NCBI RefSeq assembly: GCF_033100795.1
Contig: NZ_JAWLVI010000001.1
Coordinates: 496,001-560,000, forward strand
Length of the DNA: 64,000 nucleotides
Direction: 5' to 3'
From: Pseudothioclava sp033100795
GTDB lineage: Bacteria > Pseudomonadota > Alphaproteobacteria > Rhodobacterales > Rhodobacteraceae
The first letter of the stretch is position 1, and each line of letters begins with the position of its first letter. Positions 18,431 to 27,618 of this stretch are shown here, in pieces. Position numbers and translations under genes: made by a program. Below the pieces are notes generated by a model. The model was not told the DNA's origin. It worked only from the letters and a program-made list of their open reading frames with translations, and searched no databases.

Positions 18431-19975
18431 TTACATGAAGCTGTCAGGCTCTGCCGCCTTTTTGCGGGCGACATAGTCCGCCAGAGCCTCGGCAATGCCG
18501 GGGTCCATCGCGGGAGCCTGATACTCGGCCAGCATCTTTTGCACACGGGCATGGGCAAGCTGCACGGTGTCGCGCGCGCCCTCTTCTTCCCAGGTCTCGT
18601 AGGGCTTGTAGTCAAGCACTTCGGTCTTCCAGAACGCCGATTTGAAGTTCGCCTGCGTGTGATCGCACCCAAGGTAGTGACCGCCCGGGCCAACCTCGCG
18701 GATAGCCTCCATCGCCTGACCGTTCGCGCTCATGTCGACGCCCGCTGCAAAGCGATGCAGCACGCCAAGCTGGTCCGCGTCCATCACGAATTTCTCGTAA
18801 GAGGACACAAGCCCACCCTCAAGCCAGCCGCAGGAGTGAAGCATGAAGTTCACACCCGACAGAAGGCCGTTATTGAGCGAGTTCGCGGTCTCATAGGCCG
18901 CCTGCGCATCGGGAAGTTTGGAGCCGTTGAACGACCCGGCCGAGCGATACGGCAGGTTCAGACGGCGGGCCAGCTGCCCTGCGCCCGCGGTGATCTGCGA
19001 GGCTTCGGGGGTGCCGAAGGTCGGCGCGCCCGAGTTCATGTCGATCGAGGTCACGAAGGCGCCGAAAATCACCGGCGCGCCCTTACGGATCAGCTGGCTA
19101 TAGGCGACACCGGCCAGAACCTCGGCCAGAACCTGCGTGAGCGTCCCTGCCACCGAAACCGGCGCCATTGCGCCGCCCACGATAAAGGGCGAGATGATGC
19201 AGGCCTGATTTGCGGCGGCGTAAACCTCCAGCGCGCCCATCATGGTGGCGTCAAAGGTCAGCGGCGAGTTGATGTTGACCAGCGAGGTCATCACCGTGTT
19301 CTCGTCCACGAACTTGTCGCCAAACAGGATTTTCGACATCTCGACGCTGTCTGCGGCGCGCGACGGCTCGGTCACAGACCCCATGTAGGGCTTGTCCGAA
19401 AGCGTCATATGGGCGTGCAGCATGTCGAGGTGACGCTTGTTCACCGGCACGTCGGTCGGTTCGCAAACCGTGCCGCCCGAGTGGTGCAGCCACTTCGACA
19501 TATAGCCGAGCTTCACGAAGTTGCGGAAATCCTCGATCGTGGCGTAGCGGCGACCGCCGTTGATGTCGCGCACGAAGGGAGGGCCGTAAACCGGCGCCAG
19601 CACAAGGTTTTTCCCGCCGATGACCACGTTGCGATCGGGGTTGCGGGCGTGCTGGGTAAAGCTTGACGGCGCGGTCTTGCACAGCTCGCGCGCAAGGCCA
19701 CGCGGGATGCGCACGCGCTCTCCGGTGACATCGGCCCCCGCGTCGCGCCACCGCTGCAACGCTGCCGGATTTTCAACGAAATTGACGCCGATTTCTTCGA
19801 GAACGGTCTCGGCGTTATACTCGATGATCTCGAGCGCCTCTTCATTGAGGATCTCAAGGTTGGGAATTTTACGCTCGATAAACCGCTCGAACTCGATCTT
19901 CGGTGCGGTCCGCTCGGCCCGACGGGCCGAACCACCACCACCGCGCCGACCCCGACGCTCTGCCACTTCTTCCAT
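18431..19975 (-). CDS. Trimethylamine methyltransferase (MttB) family protein, non-pyrrolysine type
   Basis: 514 residues of the COG5598 MttB superfamily: an N-terminal helical segment, then a TIM-barrel methyltransferase with EEIGVNFVENP, VYGPPFVRDINGGRRY, VTEPSRAADSVEM, and a C-terminal GGHYLGCDHTQANFKSAFWK. There is no internal amber codon, so it is not a pyrrolysine enzyme. Known for such members: MtgB and relatives demethylate glycine betaine, carnitine or proline betaine onto a corrinoid protein. No corrinoid protein gene is present in the window. The first 25 residues are very Arg/Gly-rich. A good GGAGG lies 5 nt before the start. It is 74 bp downstream of aglK on the same strand, with a TCTGGC/GCCAGA inverted repeat (19992-20024) between them. 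Confidence 0.9.
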   Translation of the reverse strand: MEEVAERRGRRGGGGSARRAERTAPKIEFERFIERKIPNLEILNEEALEIIEYNAETVLEEIGVNFVENPAALQRWRDAGADVTGERVRIPRGLARELCKTAPSSFTQHARNPDRNVVIGGKNLVLAPVYGPPFVRDINGGRRYATIEDFRNFVKLGYMSKWLHHSGGTVCEPTDVPVNKRHLDMLHAHMTLSDKPYMGSVTEPSRAADSVEMSKILFGDKFVDENTVMTSLVNINSPLTFDATMMGALEVYAAANQACIISPFIVGGAMAPVSVAGTLTQVLAEVLAGVAYSQLIRKGAPVIFGAFVTSIDMNSGAPTFGTPEASQITAGAGQLARRLNLPYRSAGSFNGSKLPDAQAAYETANSLNNGLLSGVNFMLHSCGWLEGGLVSSYEKFVMDADQLGVLHRFAAGVDMSANGQAMEAIREVGPGGHYLGCDHTQANFKSAFWKTEVLDYKPYETWEEEGARDTVQLAHARVQKMLAEYQAPAMDPGIAEALADYVARKKAAEPDSFM

Positions 19976-20049
19976 AGCGCCCTCCGCATATTCTGGCTCG
20001 ATTCTGTTTTTAAACCGGGCCAGAGCGAGTTCGTGCGCGTTTTGCGACC

Positions 20050-21135
20050 TTACCGGTAAAGAAGCGACCGGCCATTCGCGAAGAGATGCACCTTTTCGGG
20101 CGCAGCGCTTAGCCCCACGCTCTTGTGGCGTAGTGTCGCATGGATGCCGGGCAGTTTGCCGATCACCGCCGCATCGTCGCCCTGCGGCTTGAAGTAAAGC
20201 AGCGTCACCTCGCCAAGCGCTTCGGTAATCTCGACCTCTCCGGTGAACAGCGCCTCGGCGTCGGTCGGCACCAGATCCTCGGGGCGAACGCCCACGTTGA
20301 CCTGAAGCCCAAGGTCGGCTTCGGTCGTCGGAACGGTCGAAACCGCTACGCCGCCACCCGCCAGTCGCACCGTCGTTTGTGCGCCTGTCGCGATCACCTC
20401 GCCCTTCAGCAGGTTCATCGCAGGCGAGCCGATGAACTGCGCGACAAACTCATTTTCGGGACGTTCATAAAGCTCAAGCGGCGTGCCGACCTGCGCAATC
20501 CCCTTGTTCGCCAGAACCACAATGCGCGAGGCCAGCGTCATCGCCTCGACCTGATCGTGGGTCACATAGATCATCGTGCGCTCGGGCATCGCCTCTTTCA
20601 GTTGCGCAATCTCGATCCGGGTTGCAACGCGCAACGCCGCATCAAGGTTCGAAAGCGGCTCGTCGAACAGATAGACCTTCGGGTCACGCACAATCGCGCG
20701 CCCGATAGCCACCCGCTGACGCTGACCGCCCGAAAGCGCCTTGGGCAAACGGTCGAGGTATGGCTCAAGCTGCAGGATACGCGCGGCGTTCTGCACCGCC
20801 GCTTCGATCTCGTCAGCCGATTTGCGCGCAATTTTCAGCGCAAAGGCCATGTTCTCGCGCACCGTCATATGCGGATAAAGCGCGTAGGACTGGAACACCA
20901 TCGCAATGCCGCGCTGCGCGGGCGGCACGTCGTTCATCTGCTGTCCGTCGATGGTCAACGTGCCGCCCGTGATCTGCTCCAGCCCCGCGATCATGCGCAG
21001 GAGCGTGGACTTGCCGCAGCCAGAAGGCCCAACGAAAACAATCAGTTCACCCGCCTTGATGTCAAGGTTGATGCCCTTAAGAACATCGACCTTGCCGTAG
21101 CTCTTGGCGACATTTTCAAGCTTGAGATCAGCCAT
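20050..21135 (-). CDS. aglK: Alpha-glucoside ABC transporter ATP-binding protein AglK
   Basis: Sugar-type (MalK/UgpC/MsmX) ATPase of 361 residues, starting at the ATG at 21135 with GGAGG at 21141-21145. Walker A GPSGCGKST is at residues 36-44, the signature is LSGGQRQRVA, Walker B is VYLFDEPLSNLDA, and the switch is YVTHDQVEAMTL, followed by the regulatory OB-fold/TOBE region with GVRPEDL. It energises the AglF/AglG permease. The start overlaps the end of aglA by 8 bp. A MalK-like regulatory interaction with the sugar regulator is possible but not visible. Confidence 0.94.
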   Translation of the reverse strand: MADLKLENVAKSYGKVDVLKGINLDIKAGELIVFVGPSGCGKSTLLRMIAGLEQITGGTLTIDGQQMNDVPPAQRGIAMVFQSYALYPHMTVRENMAFALKIARKSADEIEAAVQNAARILQLEPYLDRLPKALSGGQRQRVAIGRAIVRDPKVYLFDEPLSNLDAALRVATRIEIAQLKEAMPERTMIYVTHDQVEAMTLASRIVVLANKGIAQVGTPLELYERPENEFVAQFIGSPAMNLLKGEVIATGAQTTVRLAGGGVAVSTVPTTEADLGLQVNVGVRPEDLVPTDAEALFTGEVEITEALGEVTLLYFKPQGDDAAVIGKLPGIHATLRHKSVGLSAAPEKVHLFANGRSLLYR

Positions 21136-22762
21136 TTTGGCCTCCTTTATCAAGTGCCAGCAGGGTGAACTGCCAAGGCGCCAGCACGATCATGCCCGCG
21201 GCATCCGGCGCAGAAAGCCCCGCCTCAAGCGGCGTTGCGCCATCAGCGGAGAACGACGCAGGCGCGTCCGAGAGGTTGAACACGCAAAGCACCGCCCCTT
21301 CGGCTCCGACACGCTGGAAAGACAGCACCCCGCCATCAGCCTTCATCGCGGCAAGATCACCGCCCCGAAGCGCGGGCTGGTTTTGACGCAGCGCAATTGC
21401 GCGGCGGTAAGCGTGCAGCAAAGAGCCTTCGTCTTTTTCGGCCTCGGCAACGCTTAGGGGCAGATGCGCAGGCGCAACCGGAAGCCACGCCTTCGGCCCG
21501 TCTGTAAACCCGCCGTTCGGCGCATTCTCCCACGCCATCGGCGTGCGGCAGCCATCGCGGCCCTTGAACTCGGGCCAGAACTCGATGCCATAGGGGTCTT
21601 GCAAATCCTCATAGGCGATCTCGGACTCGGCCAAGCCCAATTCCTCGCCCTGATAGATGCAGACAGACCCTTTGAGGCACATCAACAACGCAATGTAAGT
21701 CCTTGCTGATGCATCTGAAAGACCCCACCGCGAGATATGGCGCACGACATCGTGGTTTGAATAGGCCCAACAGGCCCAACCGTTCGGCGCGGCCTGTTGC
21801 AGCCGGTCGAAAACCTCGACGAAATAGCTTGCAGGCAAAGGCTCGTGCCCCGACAACAGCTCGAACGCATAGGACATCTGCATCTTGTCGGTGCCCGAGG
21901 TGTATTCGCCCAGAATTTCCAGCCCGCGCTGGCTATCACCGATTTCGCCCACGGCAGCGGCGTTATAGCCATCCATCAGCGCACGGAGTTTCTTAAGAAA
22001 CTCAATGTTTTGCGGATGATTTTTATCGTAAAGATGGTGCTGGTGATTATAGGGGTTCACCTTCGGCGCGATCGAGTCATTGCGCTCTTCGACCGGCAGC
22101 GGCGGGTTATCGCGCAGCTCGGCGTCGTGCATGTAGAAGTTGATCGTATCAAGGCGGAACCCGTCCACCCCGCGCTCCAGCCAGAACTTGCTCACGCCCA
22201 GCAACTCTTGCTGAACATCCGCGTTGTGGAAATTCAGATCGGGTTGCGAAACAAGGAAGTTGTGCAGGTAATACTGCTCGCGCCGCGCATCCCAATGCCA
22301 CGCCGGACCACCGAAAATCGACAGCCAGTTGTTGGGCGGCGTGCCATCGGGCTTTGGATCGGCCCAGACATACCAGTCCGATTTATCATTCGTGCGGCTA
22401 TGGCGGCTTTCAGCAAACCACGGATGCTGATCAGAGGTATGCGACAGCACAAGGTCGATCATCACCTTCAGCCCCAGCCCATGCGCCGCCGAGATCATCG
22501 CATCGAAATCGCCAAGCGAGCCGAACATCGGATCAACGTCGCAATAATTGCTGACGTCATAGCCAAAGTCCTTCATCGGCGAGGTGAAGAAGGGCGAAAT
22601 CCAGATCGCATCCACGCCAAGCGAGGCGATATAGGGCAAGCGCCGCGTGATACCGGCCAGATCACCGATCCCGTCGCCGTTGCTGTCCTGATAGCTGCGC
22701 GGGTAAATCTGATAGATCACCGCACCACGCCACCAATCGGGATTTTTATCGAGAAGTTTCAT
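21128..22762 (-). CDS. aglA: Alpha-glucosidase, GH13 family
   Basis: Cytoplasmic hydrolase of 544 residues that splits alpha-glucosides such as maltose, sucrose or trehalose delivered by AglEFGK. GH13 features are all present: region I DLVLSHTSDQHPWF, nucleophile Asp205 in GVDGFRLDTINF, acid/base Glu273 in AVGEIGD, and Asp338 in YSNHD; QDSNGDGIGDL lies near the start. There is no signal peptide. The start ATG at 22762 overlaps the aglG stop by one base (TAATG), so a longer in-frame upstream extension is discarded. Exact substrate range cannot be read. Confidence 0.94.
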   Translation of the reverse strand: MKLLDKNPDWWRGAVIYQIYPRSYQDSNGDGIGDLAGITRRLPYIASLGVDAIWISPFFTSPMKDFGYDVSNYCDVDPMFGSLGDFDAMISAAHGLGLKVMIDLVLSHTSDQHPWFAESRHSRTNDKSDWYVWADPKPDGTPPNNWLSIFGGPAWHWDARREQYYLHNFLVSQPDLNFHNADVQQELLGVSKFWLERGVDGFRLDTINFYMHDAELRDNPPLPVEERNDSIAPKVNPYNHQHHLYDKNHPQNIEFLKKLRALMDGYNAAAVGEIGDSQRGLEILGEYTSGTDKMQMSYAFELLSGHEPLPASYFVEVFDRLQQAAPNGWACWAYSNHDVVRHISRWGLSDASARTYIALLMCLKGSVCIYQGEELGLAESEIAYEDLQDPYGIEFWPEFKGRDGCRTPMAWENAPNGGFTDGPKAWLPVAPAHLPLSVAEAEKDEGSLLHAYRRAIALRQNQPALRGGDLAAMKADGGVLSFQRVGAEGAVLCVFNLSDAPASFSADGATPLEAGLSAPDAAGMIVLAPWQFTLLALDKGGQNG

Positions 22763-23895
22763 TAGCCACCTTTGACGGAACCCGCGAGAAGCCCGCGGAC
22801 GAGGAATTTCTGCATCGAGAAGAAGACAAGGAGCGGCACCGCGATCGACACAAAGGCCGAGGCCGCAAGGATTTCCCAATCGCCACCGCGCGAGCCAAGT
22901 AGTTCGCGCAAGACGCCGGTCATCACCAGTTGATCGGGCGCGTTGCCAAGGAACACGGTCGCAACCAGAAGGTCATTCCAGACCCAGAGGAACTGAAAGA
23001 TCGCAAAGCTGGCGAGCGCGGGGAATGACAGCGGCAGGATGATCCGGCGGAAGATCTGGAACTCGGTCGCGCCATCGACGCGCGCGCTTTCGATGATCTC
23101 GCGCGGCAGACCCACCATATAGTTGCGCAAAAGGTAAATCGCGAGCGGCAGGCCAAAACCCGTATGCGCCAGCCAAATCCCCATATAGCCCTTCCCAAGC
23201 CCGATGTCGTTATGCAGCTTTAGCAGAGGGATCAGCGCAAGCTGCAAGGGCACAACCAAAAGCCCCACCACAGCCGCCACCAGAAGCGCGCGCCCCGGAA
23301 ACTCCATCCACGCCAGCGCATAGGCCGCGAAAGCCGCGATCAGGATCGGGATAACCGTCGCGGGGATCGTGACGGTGAATGTGTTCAGGAACGCCTGCCC
23401 CAGCCCCTCGGCCCCCATAACCCGCGCGTAGTTGTCGGTCGTAAAGGCTGGCGGGCTAAGCACAGTCGTGAAAATCCGCATCCCGCGCGTCTGGGTAAAC
23501 TCAGAGGGAGAGGTCAGGCGATACTGGCCGTCCGCCGCCACGCTCAGGCGCTGACCGTCTTTCAGCTCGGCCACATCACCGGGCGCAAAGGCGGCAGGGT
23601 CTTTCGAGGAAACGCCCCACGCGCTAATCCCCTGCCCGGCCTCCGTAACATCGCCCTCGATGACATAAAGCCCGTCGATGAACACCTGATCCTCAGCCGT
23701 CCCCGCGCGCACAAAGCCCGAGCTTTCCGACGAGAACGCCGAGCGCCACCAGCCCGAGGTCGAAATCTGATCTCGGTCGCGGAAGGACGACACCAAAAGC
23801 CCGAGTGTCGGGATCGTCCAAAGCAGAACCAGCAAAAGTGCTGCGATATTTACGGCCCAGACAAGGCGGGCCTTGGTTCCTGCGATATTGGTCAT
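22762..23895 (-). CDS. aglG: Alpha-glucoside ABC transporter permease AglG
   Basis: Inner-membrane permease of 377 residues, MalG type. TM1 (AALLLVLLWTIPTLGLLVSSF) is followed by an unusually large periplasmic insert of about 100 residues (roughly 45-150), which I associate with the AglG branch. The remaining membrane segments then follow, with the EAA loop IESARVDGATEFQIFRRIILP that docks on AglK. It lies 7 bp after aglF and overlaps aglA by one base. Confidence 0.93.
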   Translation of the reverse strand: MTNIAGTKARLVWAVNIAALLLVLLWTIPTLGLLVSSFRDRDQISTSGWWRSAFSSESSGFVRAGTAEDQVFIDGLYVIEGDVTEAGQGISAWGVSSKDPAAFAPGDVAELKDGQRLSVAADGQYRLTSPSEFTQTRGMRIFTTVLSPPAFTTDNYARVMGAEGLGQAFLNTFTVTIPATVIPILIAAFAAYALAWMEFPGRALLVAAVVGLLVVPLQLALIPLLKLHNDIGLGKGYMGIWLAHTGFGLPLAIYLLRNYMVGLPREIIESARVDGATEFQIFRRIILPLSFPALASFAIFQFLWVWNDLLVATVFLGNAPDQLVMTGVLRELLGSRGGDWEILAASAFVSIAVPLLVFFSMQKFLVRGLLAGSVKGG

Positions 23896-23902
23896 TGGTT
23901 TA

Positions 23903-24898
23903 TTACCTCATCTCGCGGCGAACGTTACGGATGTTCCAGACCATGATCGGCGTCACCAGCGCCATAATCACCAGCGCAATCGCCGAACCCCGCCCGTAAT
24001 CGGGCGCGCCACGGAACATCCAGTCATACATAAAGTTCGCCAGAACCTGCGTGCCCCATTGCCCGTTAGACATGACGAACACGATGTCAAAGACCTTGAG
24101 CACGGTGATCGTGATCGTGGTCCAGACGACGGCAATCGTTCCCCAGATTTGCGGAACCTTGATTTTAAAGAACAACTGCCACGGATTAGCGCCGTCGATG
24201 ATCGCGGCCTCGATGGTCTCTTCGGGGATACCGCGCAGCGCCGCCGACAGGATCACCATCGCAAAGCCGGTCTGGATCCAGATCAACACCGCCATCAGCA
24301 GAAAACTGTTCCAGAACGGGATCGTCAGCCATGTCTGCGGCTCGCCTCCGAAAAACACGTTGATCGCGTTCAGAAGGCCGATCTGGTCCTGACTGGCATC
24401 GCGGTAATCATAGATGAATTTCCAGATGACGCCCGCGCCAACGAAGGAAATCGCCATCGGCATGAAAATCAGCGATTTTGCCAGATTGCCCCAGCGGATG
24501 CGGTCGGTCACCTGCGCGGCCAGAAGGCCGAACAGCGTCGACAGCGCCGGAACGACAAGGAGCCAAAGCAGGTTATTGAAGATCGACTCGCGGAATTTCG
24601 GGTCGCCCACCAGCCAGCGGAAGTTATCGAGGCCCACCCAGTTCTGCCCCGCCGCGTCATGCAGCGAGCGCCAGATCGAGTTGAACACCGGATAGACCAG
24701 ATAGGCTGCAAGGCACAGCACGGCTGGTGCCAGAAACAGCCACGGGCGGATCATATTGGTGCGCAGGATGTTGCGCCCCGCATTCTCGCCCCGCGGCGGG
24801 TAGATCGTATCCAGGAGCCAGTTCGACCCCCAGAACCACGCGACACAGCCGAATACTCCGGCAACAATCGTCGCGCCAGCAAACCCGAGTTGCTCCAT
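23903..24898 (-). CDS. aglF: Alpha-glucoside ABC transporter permease AglF
   Basis: Inner-membrane permease of 331 residues, MalF-like but shorter. The start ATG at 24898 is chosen because GGGGGGAGG precedes it directly; 15 further in-frame residues upstream lack a ribosome site. The EAA loop ETIEAAIIDGANPWQLFFKIKVP sits near residue 230, and the C-terminus ends with ALVIMALVTPIMVWNIRNVRREMR. It lies between the aglE terminator-like hairpin and aglG. Confidence 0.93.
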   Translation of the reverse strand: MEQLGFAGATIVAGVFGCVAWFWGSNWLLDTIYPPRGENAGRNILRTNMIRPWLFLAPAVLCLAAYLVYPVFNSIWRSLHDAAGQNWVGLDNFRWLVGDPKFRESIFNNLLWLLVVPALSTLFGLLAAQVTDRIRWGNLAKSLIFMPMAISFVGAGVIWKFIYDYRDASQDQIGLLNAINVFFGGEPQTWLTIPFWNSFLLMAVLIWIQTGFAMVILSAALRGIPEETIEAAIIDGANPWQLFFKIKVPQIWGTIAVVWTTITITVLKVFDIVFVMSNGQWGTQVLANFMYDWMFRGAPDYGRGSAIALVIMALVTPIMVWNIRNVRREMR

Positions 24899-24922
24899 TG
24901 CCTCCCCCCGAAGATAAGAAAA

Positions 24923-24950
24923 CCCGCCCGCAAGACATCTCACGGGCGGG
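24923..24950 (-). terminator. Intercistronic hairpin between aglE and aglF
   Basis: CCCGCCCG (24923-24930) pairs with CGGGCGGG (24943-24950) around a 12-nt loop. In minus-strand sense the stem is followed by TTTTCTTATC. It lies 12 bp after the aglE stop and 25 bp before the aglF start, which fits a leaky terminator or 3' stabiliser that raises binding-protein output. Confidence 0.7.
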
Positions 24951-24962
24951 CGAATGTTGCGA

Positions 24963-26315
24963 TTACTTCAGCGTGTTCCAGGTCGACTGGATCGACGCGG
25001 CCACATCTGCGGCAGGCTTGCCGCCAGCGTAATCAACCATGCCGGTCCAGAAGGCGCCTGCGCCAATTGCGCCCGGCATCAGGTCGGACCCGTCAAAGCG
25101 GAAGGTCGAGGCACCCAGCAGGATGTCGCCCATTTTCTTCAGCGTCGGGTCGCCGTAGACATCGGTGTTCACGCCTTTGAACGGGGTGATAAAGCCGGTC
25201 TGCGCCATCCAGATTTCATGCGCGATGGGCGATTGGAGGAAGCTGATGAACGCATCGCCCGCCGGATTGTCGGTGAGTTTGGCAAACATCGTGCCCGCGC
25301 CCAGAACCGGCTGGCCAAGGTCTTTCCCGGCGTAGGCGGGGAAGTAGAAGAAGTCGGCATCCTGCCCGATCACAGTGCCTTCGGGGAAGAAGGACGGGAT
25401 GAACGAGGCCTGACGGTGCATGTAGCACTGCGGCGGCGAGGCAAAGAGACCCAGCGGGCTTTCACGGAAGTCGATCGTTGCAACCGCACCAGCGCCGCCC
25501 TGAACGAAGGCGTCGTTGCGGGCGAACCAGCCGAATTCCTCGATCGCGCCGACAACTTTCGGATCGTCGAAGGCCATCGCGTTCGAGACCCATTTGTCAT
25601 AGTCCTCGGGCGACTGGGTGCGCAGCATCATGTCTTCGACCCAGTCGGTCGCGGGCCAGCCCGTCGCACCGCCCGACCCCAGACCGATACACCACGGCGT
25701 GCCGCCATCCGCGACGATCTGCTCGGTCAGAGCCTTGAGATCCTCCATCGAGGCCGGCACTTCATAGCCTGCATCCTCGAAGTTCTCGGGCACGAACCAG
25801 ACCAGCGATTTCACGTCTGCCTTGAAGGGGAATGCGTAGTGATGCTTGGCGCCATCGGGGCCGGTATAGGTGCCCAGATCGGCCCAGCTTTGACCGGCGG
25901 CGTAGTTCTCGGCCAACCAGGCATCGGTGCCAGCGGCGAGCGGCTTGAGCAGCCCTTTTTTGGCAAGATCAGCGGCCAGACCCGGCTGCGGGAAGACAGC
26001 AACATCGGGCGGCGAGCCTGCTTCGGCGTCGATCACGATCTGCTGTTCAAAGCTGTCAGAGCCTGCATATTGCACATCAGCGCCAGTAGCGGCTTCGAAA
26101 TAGGCGATCACGCTCTCGACCAGATCCTTGTCTGCCGAAAGCCACGGCCCCGAAACGGTCAGCTTCTGTCCGTTCAGGTCCATCGACTTGAGCGCCTCAT
26201 AGGAGGCCCAGTTGAAGCGGGCATCCTCGCCCGGCGCGAATTTCAGCTCTTGCGCGGAAGCCAGCCCGGCGCTCAGCGCCAGCGTCGCCGCGCTGATATA
26301 AAGCATATGTTTCAT
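24963..26315 (-). CDS. aglE: Alpha-glucoside ABC transporter periplasmic binding protein AglE
   Basis: Family 1 extracellular sugar-binding protein of 450 residues. It starts at 26315 with GGAGG at 26322-26326. A signal peptide covers residues 1-21 (MKHMLYISAATLALSAGLASA, cleavage before QELKF). The mature protein has the domain pattern of MalE-like proteins, for example GSPPDVAVFPQPGLAADLAKKG and NPAGDAFISFLQSPIAHEIWM. It is the first gene of aglEFGAK, facing the LacI-type regulator across a 270-bp operator region. Sugar specificity is inferred from the operon. Confidence 0.93.
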   Translation of the reverse strand: MKHMLYISAATLALSAGLASAQELKFAPGEDARFNWASYEALKSMDLNGQKLTVSGPWLSADKDLVESVIAYFEAATGADVQYAGSDSFEQQIVIDAEAGSPPDVAVFPQPGLAADLAKKGLLKPLAAGTDAWLAENYAAGQSWADLGTYTGPDGAKHHYAFPFKADVKSLVWFVPENFEDAGYEVPASMEDLKALTEQIVADGGTPWCIGLGSGGATGWPATDWVEDMMLRTQSPEDYDKWVSNAMAFDDPKVVGAIEEFGWFARNDAFVQGGAGAVATIDFRESPLGLFASPPQCYMHRQASFIPSFFPEGTVIGQDADFFYFPAYAGKDLGQPVLGAGTMFAKLTDNPAGDAFISFLQSPIAHEIWMAQTGFITPFKGVNTDVYGDPTLKKMGDILLGASTFRFDGSDLMPGAIGAGAFWTGMVDYAGGKPAADVAASIQSTWNTLK

Positions 26316-26378
26316 TTCATTCCTCCCGAACGGGGTATCTGCCCCAAAGTCTAGCAACTTTAGCCAGCGAGCGGCTTT

Positions 26379-26390
26379 CAAAGCGCTTTG
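26379..26390. promoter_or_regulatory. LacI-family operator, upstream of aglE
   Basis: A perfect 12-bp palindrome CAAAGCGCTTTG centred on CG, the typical LacI-family operator shape, lies about 65 bp upstream of the aglE start in the divergent spacer. The most likely ligand is the product of the adjacent aglR-type gene. Confidence 0.75.
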
Positions 26391-26569
26391 GCTCCCAAAC
26401 ACTCGCAAGAGTCGCGCAATTTGTCAATCATTCTGAATCCGAGCAATTTCAGTGAATTGCTCTAATCATTACGCAAATGCGGAAATTTTCTGCGCCTGCG
26501 AACCATGCGCACGGCTCCGAATGGCCTTCTTGACGCGGGCGGCCTATCTCCATAACCTGCCCTGGATTT

Positions 26570-26579
26570 AAAGCGGTTT
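26570..26579. promoter_or_regulatory. Second, imperfect operator at the regulator's own start
   Basis: AAAGCGGTTT (26570-26579) differs from the core AAAGCGCTTT of the first site by one base and ends 6 bp before the regulator ATG. Its position suggests autorepression. Confidence 0.5.
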
Positions 26580-26585
26580 GAACGG

Positions 26586-27614
26586 ATGAACCTGAAAGAA
26601 CTCTCGGATATTCTTGGCCTGTCGCAAACGACAGTCTCCCGCGCGCTGAACGGATACCCCGAAGTGTCCGAGGCGACGCGGCGGCGCGTGGCCGAGGCCG
26701 CCCGCGCGCATAACTACCACCCGAATACACAGGCCAAACGCCTGGCCACCGGGCGCGCGATGGCAATCGGCCATGTGATCCCGATCTCGACCCAGCATGA
26801 GATCGTGAACCCGGTTTTTGCCGATTTCATCGCCGGTGCGGGCGAGATCTATTCACGCTCGGGCTATGATATGGTTCTGACGATCGTCCCCGATGACGAG
26901 GAAGAGGCCGCCTATCGCGCCTTCCATTCCAAGCGCAATATCGACGGGGTGATCATTCACGGCCCCAAACTCAAGGATAACCGACTGAAACTGCTTGATT
27001 CTCTTGGGTTGCCCTATGTGGTGCACGGGCGCTCGTCGGGGATACTCGACCCCTATTCCTGGGTCGACGTGAACAATGCGCGCGCCTTTGAGCGCGCGAC
27101 GACGTTCCTTCTGGACCTTGGCCATCGCGACATTGCGCTGATCAACGGGATCGAGACGATGGATTTCGCCTATCGCCGCCGCAAAGGGTTCGAGCGCGCG
27201 ATGGTGCTACGCAACACCCCCGTGCGCGACGACCTGATCTATTCGGGCGAGATGACCGAGGGTCAGGGCTATGCCGCAATGAACCGGATGCTTGCCCTGC
27301 CCGTCCCGCCAAGCGCGGTTCTGACCTCGTCTTTGCTGGGGGCTATGGGGGCGCGGCGCGCGATCGAGGATAAAGGGCTTCAGATGGGGCGCGACATCTC
27401 GGTTCTGACCTTCGACGACGAGTTGGGCTATCTGAGCAACGGCGGCGACGAGCCGATCTTCACGGCCGCGCGGTCTTCGGTGCGTGAGGCGGGGCGGCTT
27501 TGCGCGCGCACCCTTCTGAACCGGATCAAAGAGCCGGATCTGCCGCCCGAAACCACGCTGCTGGAGGCCGTGCTTGTCGTCGGCCACTCCACCGGCCCCG
27601 CCCCCTTCCGGTGA
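26586..27614 (+). CDS. aglR: LacI family repressor of the alpha-glucoside genes
   Basis: 342 residues. The N-terminal HTH NLKELSDILGLSQTTVSRALNGYPEVSE plus the hinge helix ANTQAKRLATGRA-type segment are classic LacI. The rest is a periplasmic-binding-like sensor (FADFIAGAGEIYSRSGYDMV, DRDIALING-type strand, VLTFDDELGYL). Divergent from aglE with two operator-like palindromes between them, and followed by a GH1 glucosidase and glucokinase in one apparent operon. The ATG at 26586 has almost no Shine-Dalgarno and overlaps the second operator region. Name given by analogy with the rhizobial agl system. Confidence 0.9.
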   Translation: MNLKELSDILGLSQTTVSRALNGYPEVSEATRRRVAEAARAHNYHPNTQAKRLATGRAMAIGHVIPISTQHEIVNPVFADFIAGAGEIYSRSGYDMVLTIVPDDEEEAAYRAFHSKRNIDGVIIHGPKLKDNRLKLLDSLGLPYVVHGRSSGILDPYSWVDVNNARAFERATTFLLDLGHRDIALINGIETMDFAYRRRKGFERAMVLRNTPVRDDLIYSGEMTEGQGYAAMNRMLALPVPPSAVLTSSLLGAMGARRAIEDKGLQMGRDISVLTFDDELGYLSNGGDEPIFTAARSSVREAGRLCARTLLNRIKEPDLPPETTLLEAVLVVGHSTGPAPFR

Positions 27615-27618
27615 TCTT

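Noticed and set aside
19992..20024. TCTGGC/GCCAGA inverted repeat between aglK and the MttB-like gene as an operon terminator
   Set aside because: Six base pairs with a 21-nt loop and no T-run; too weak to call as a terminator, noted only in the gene entry.
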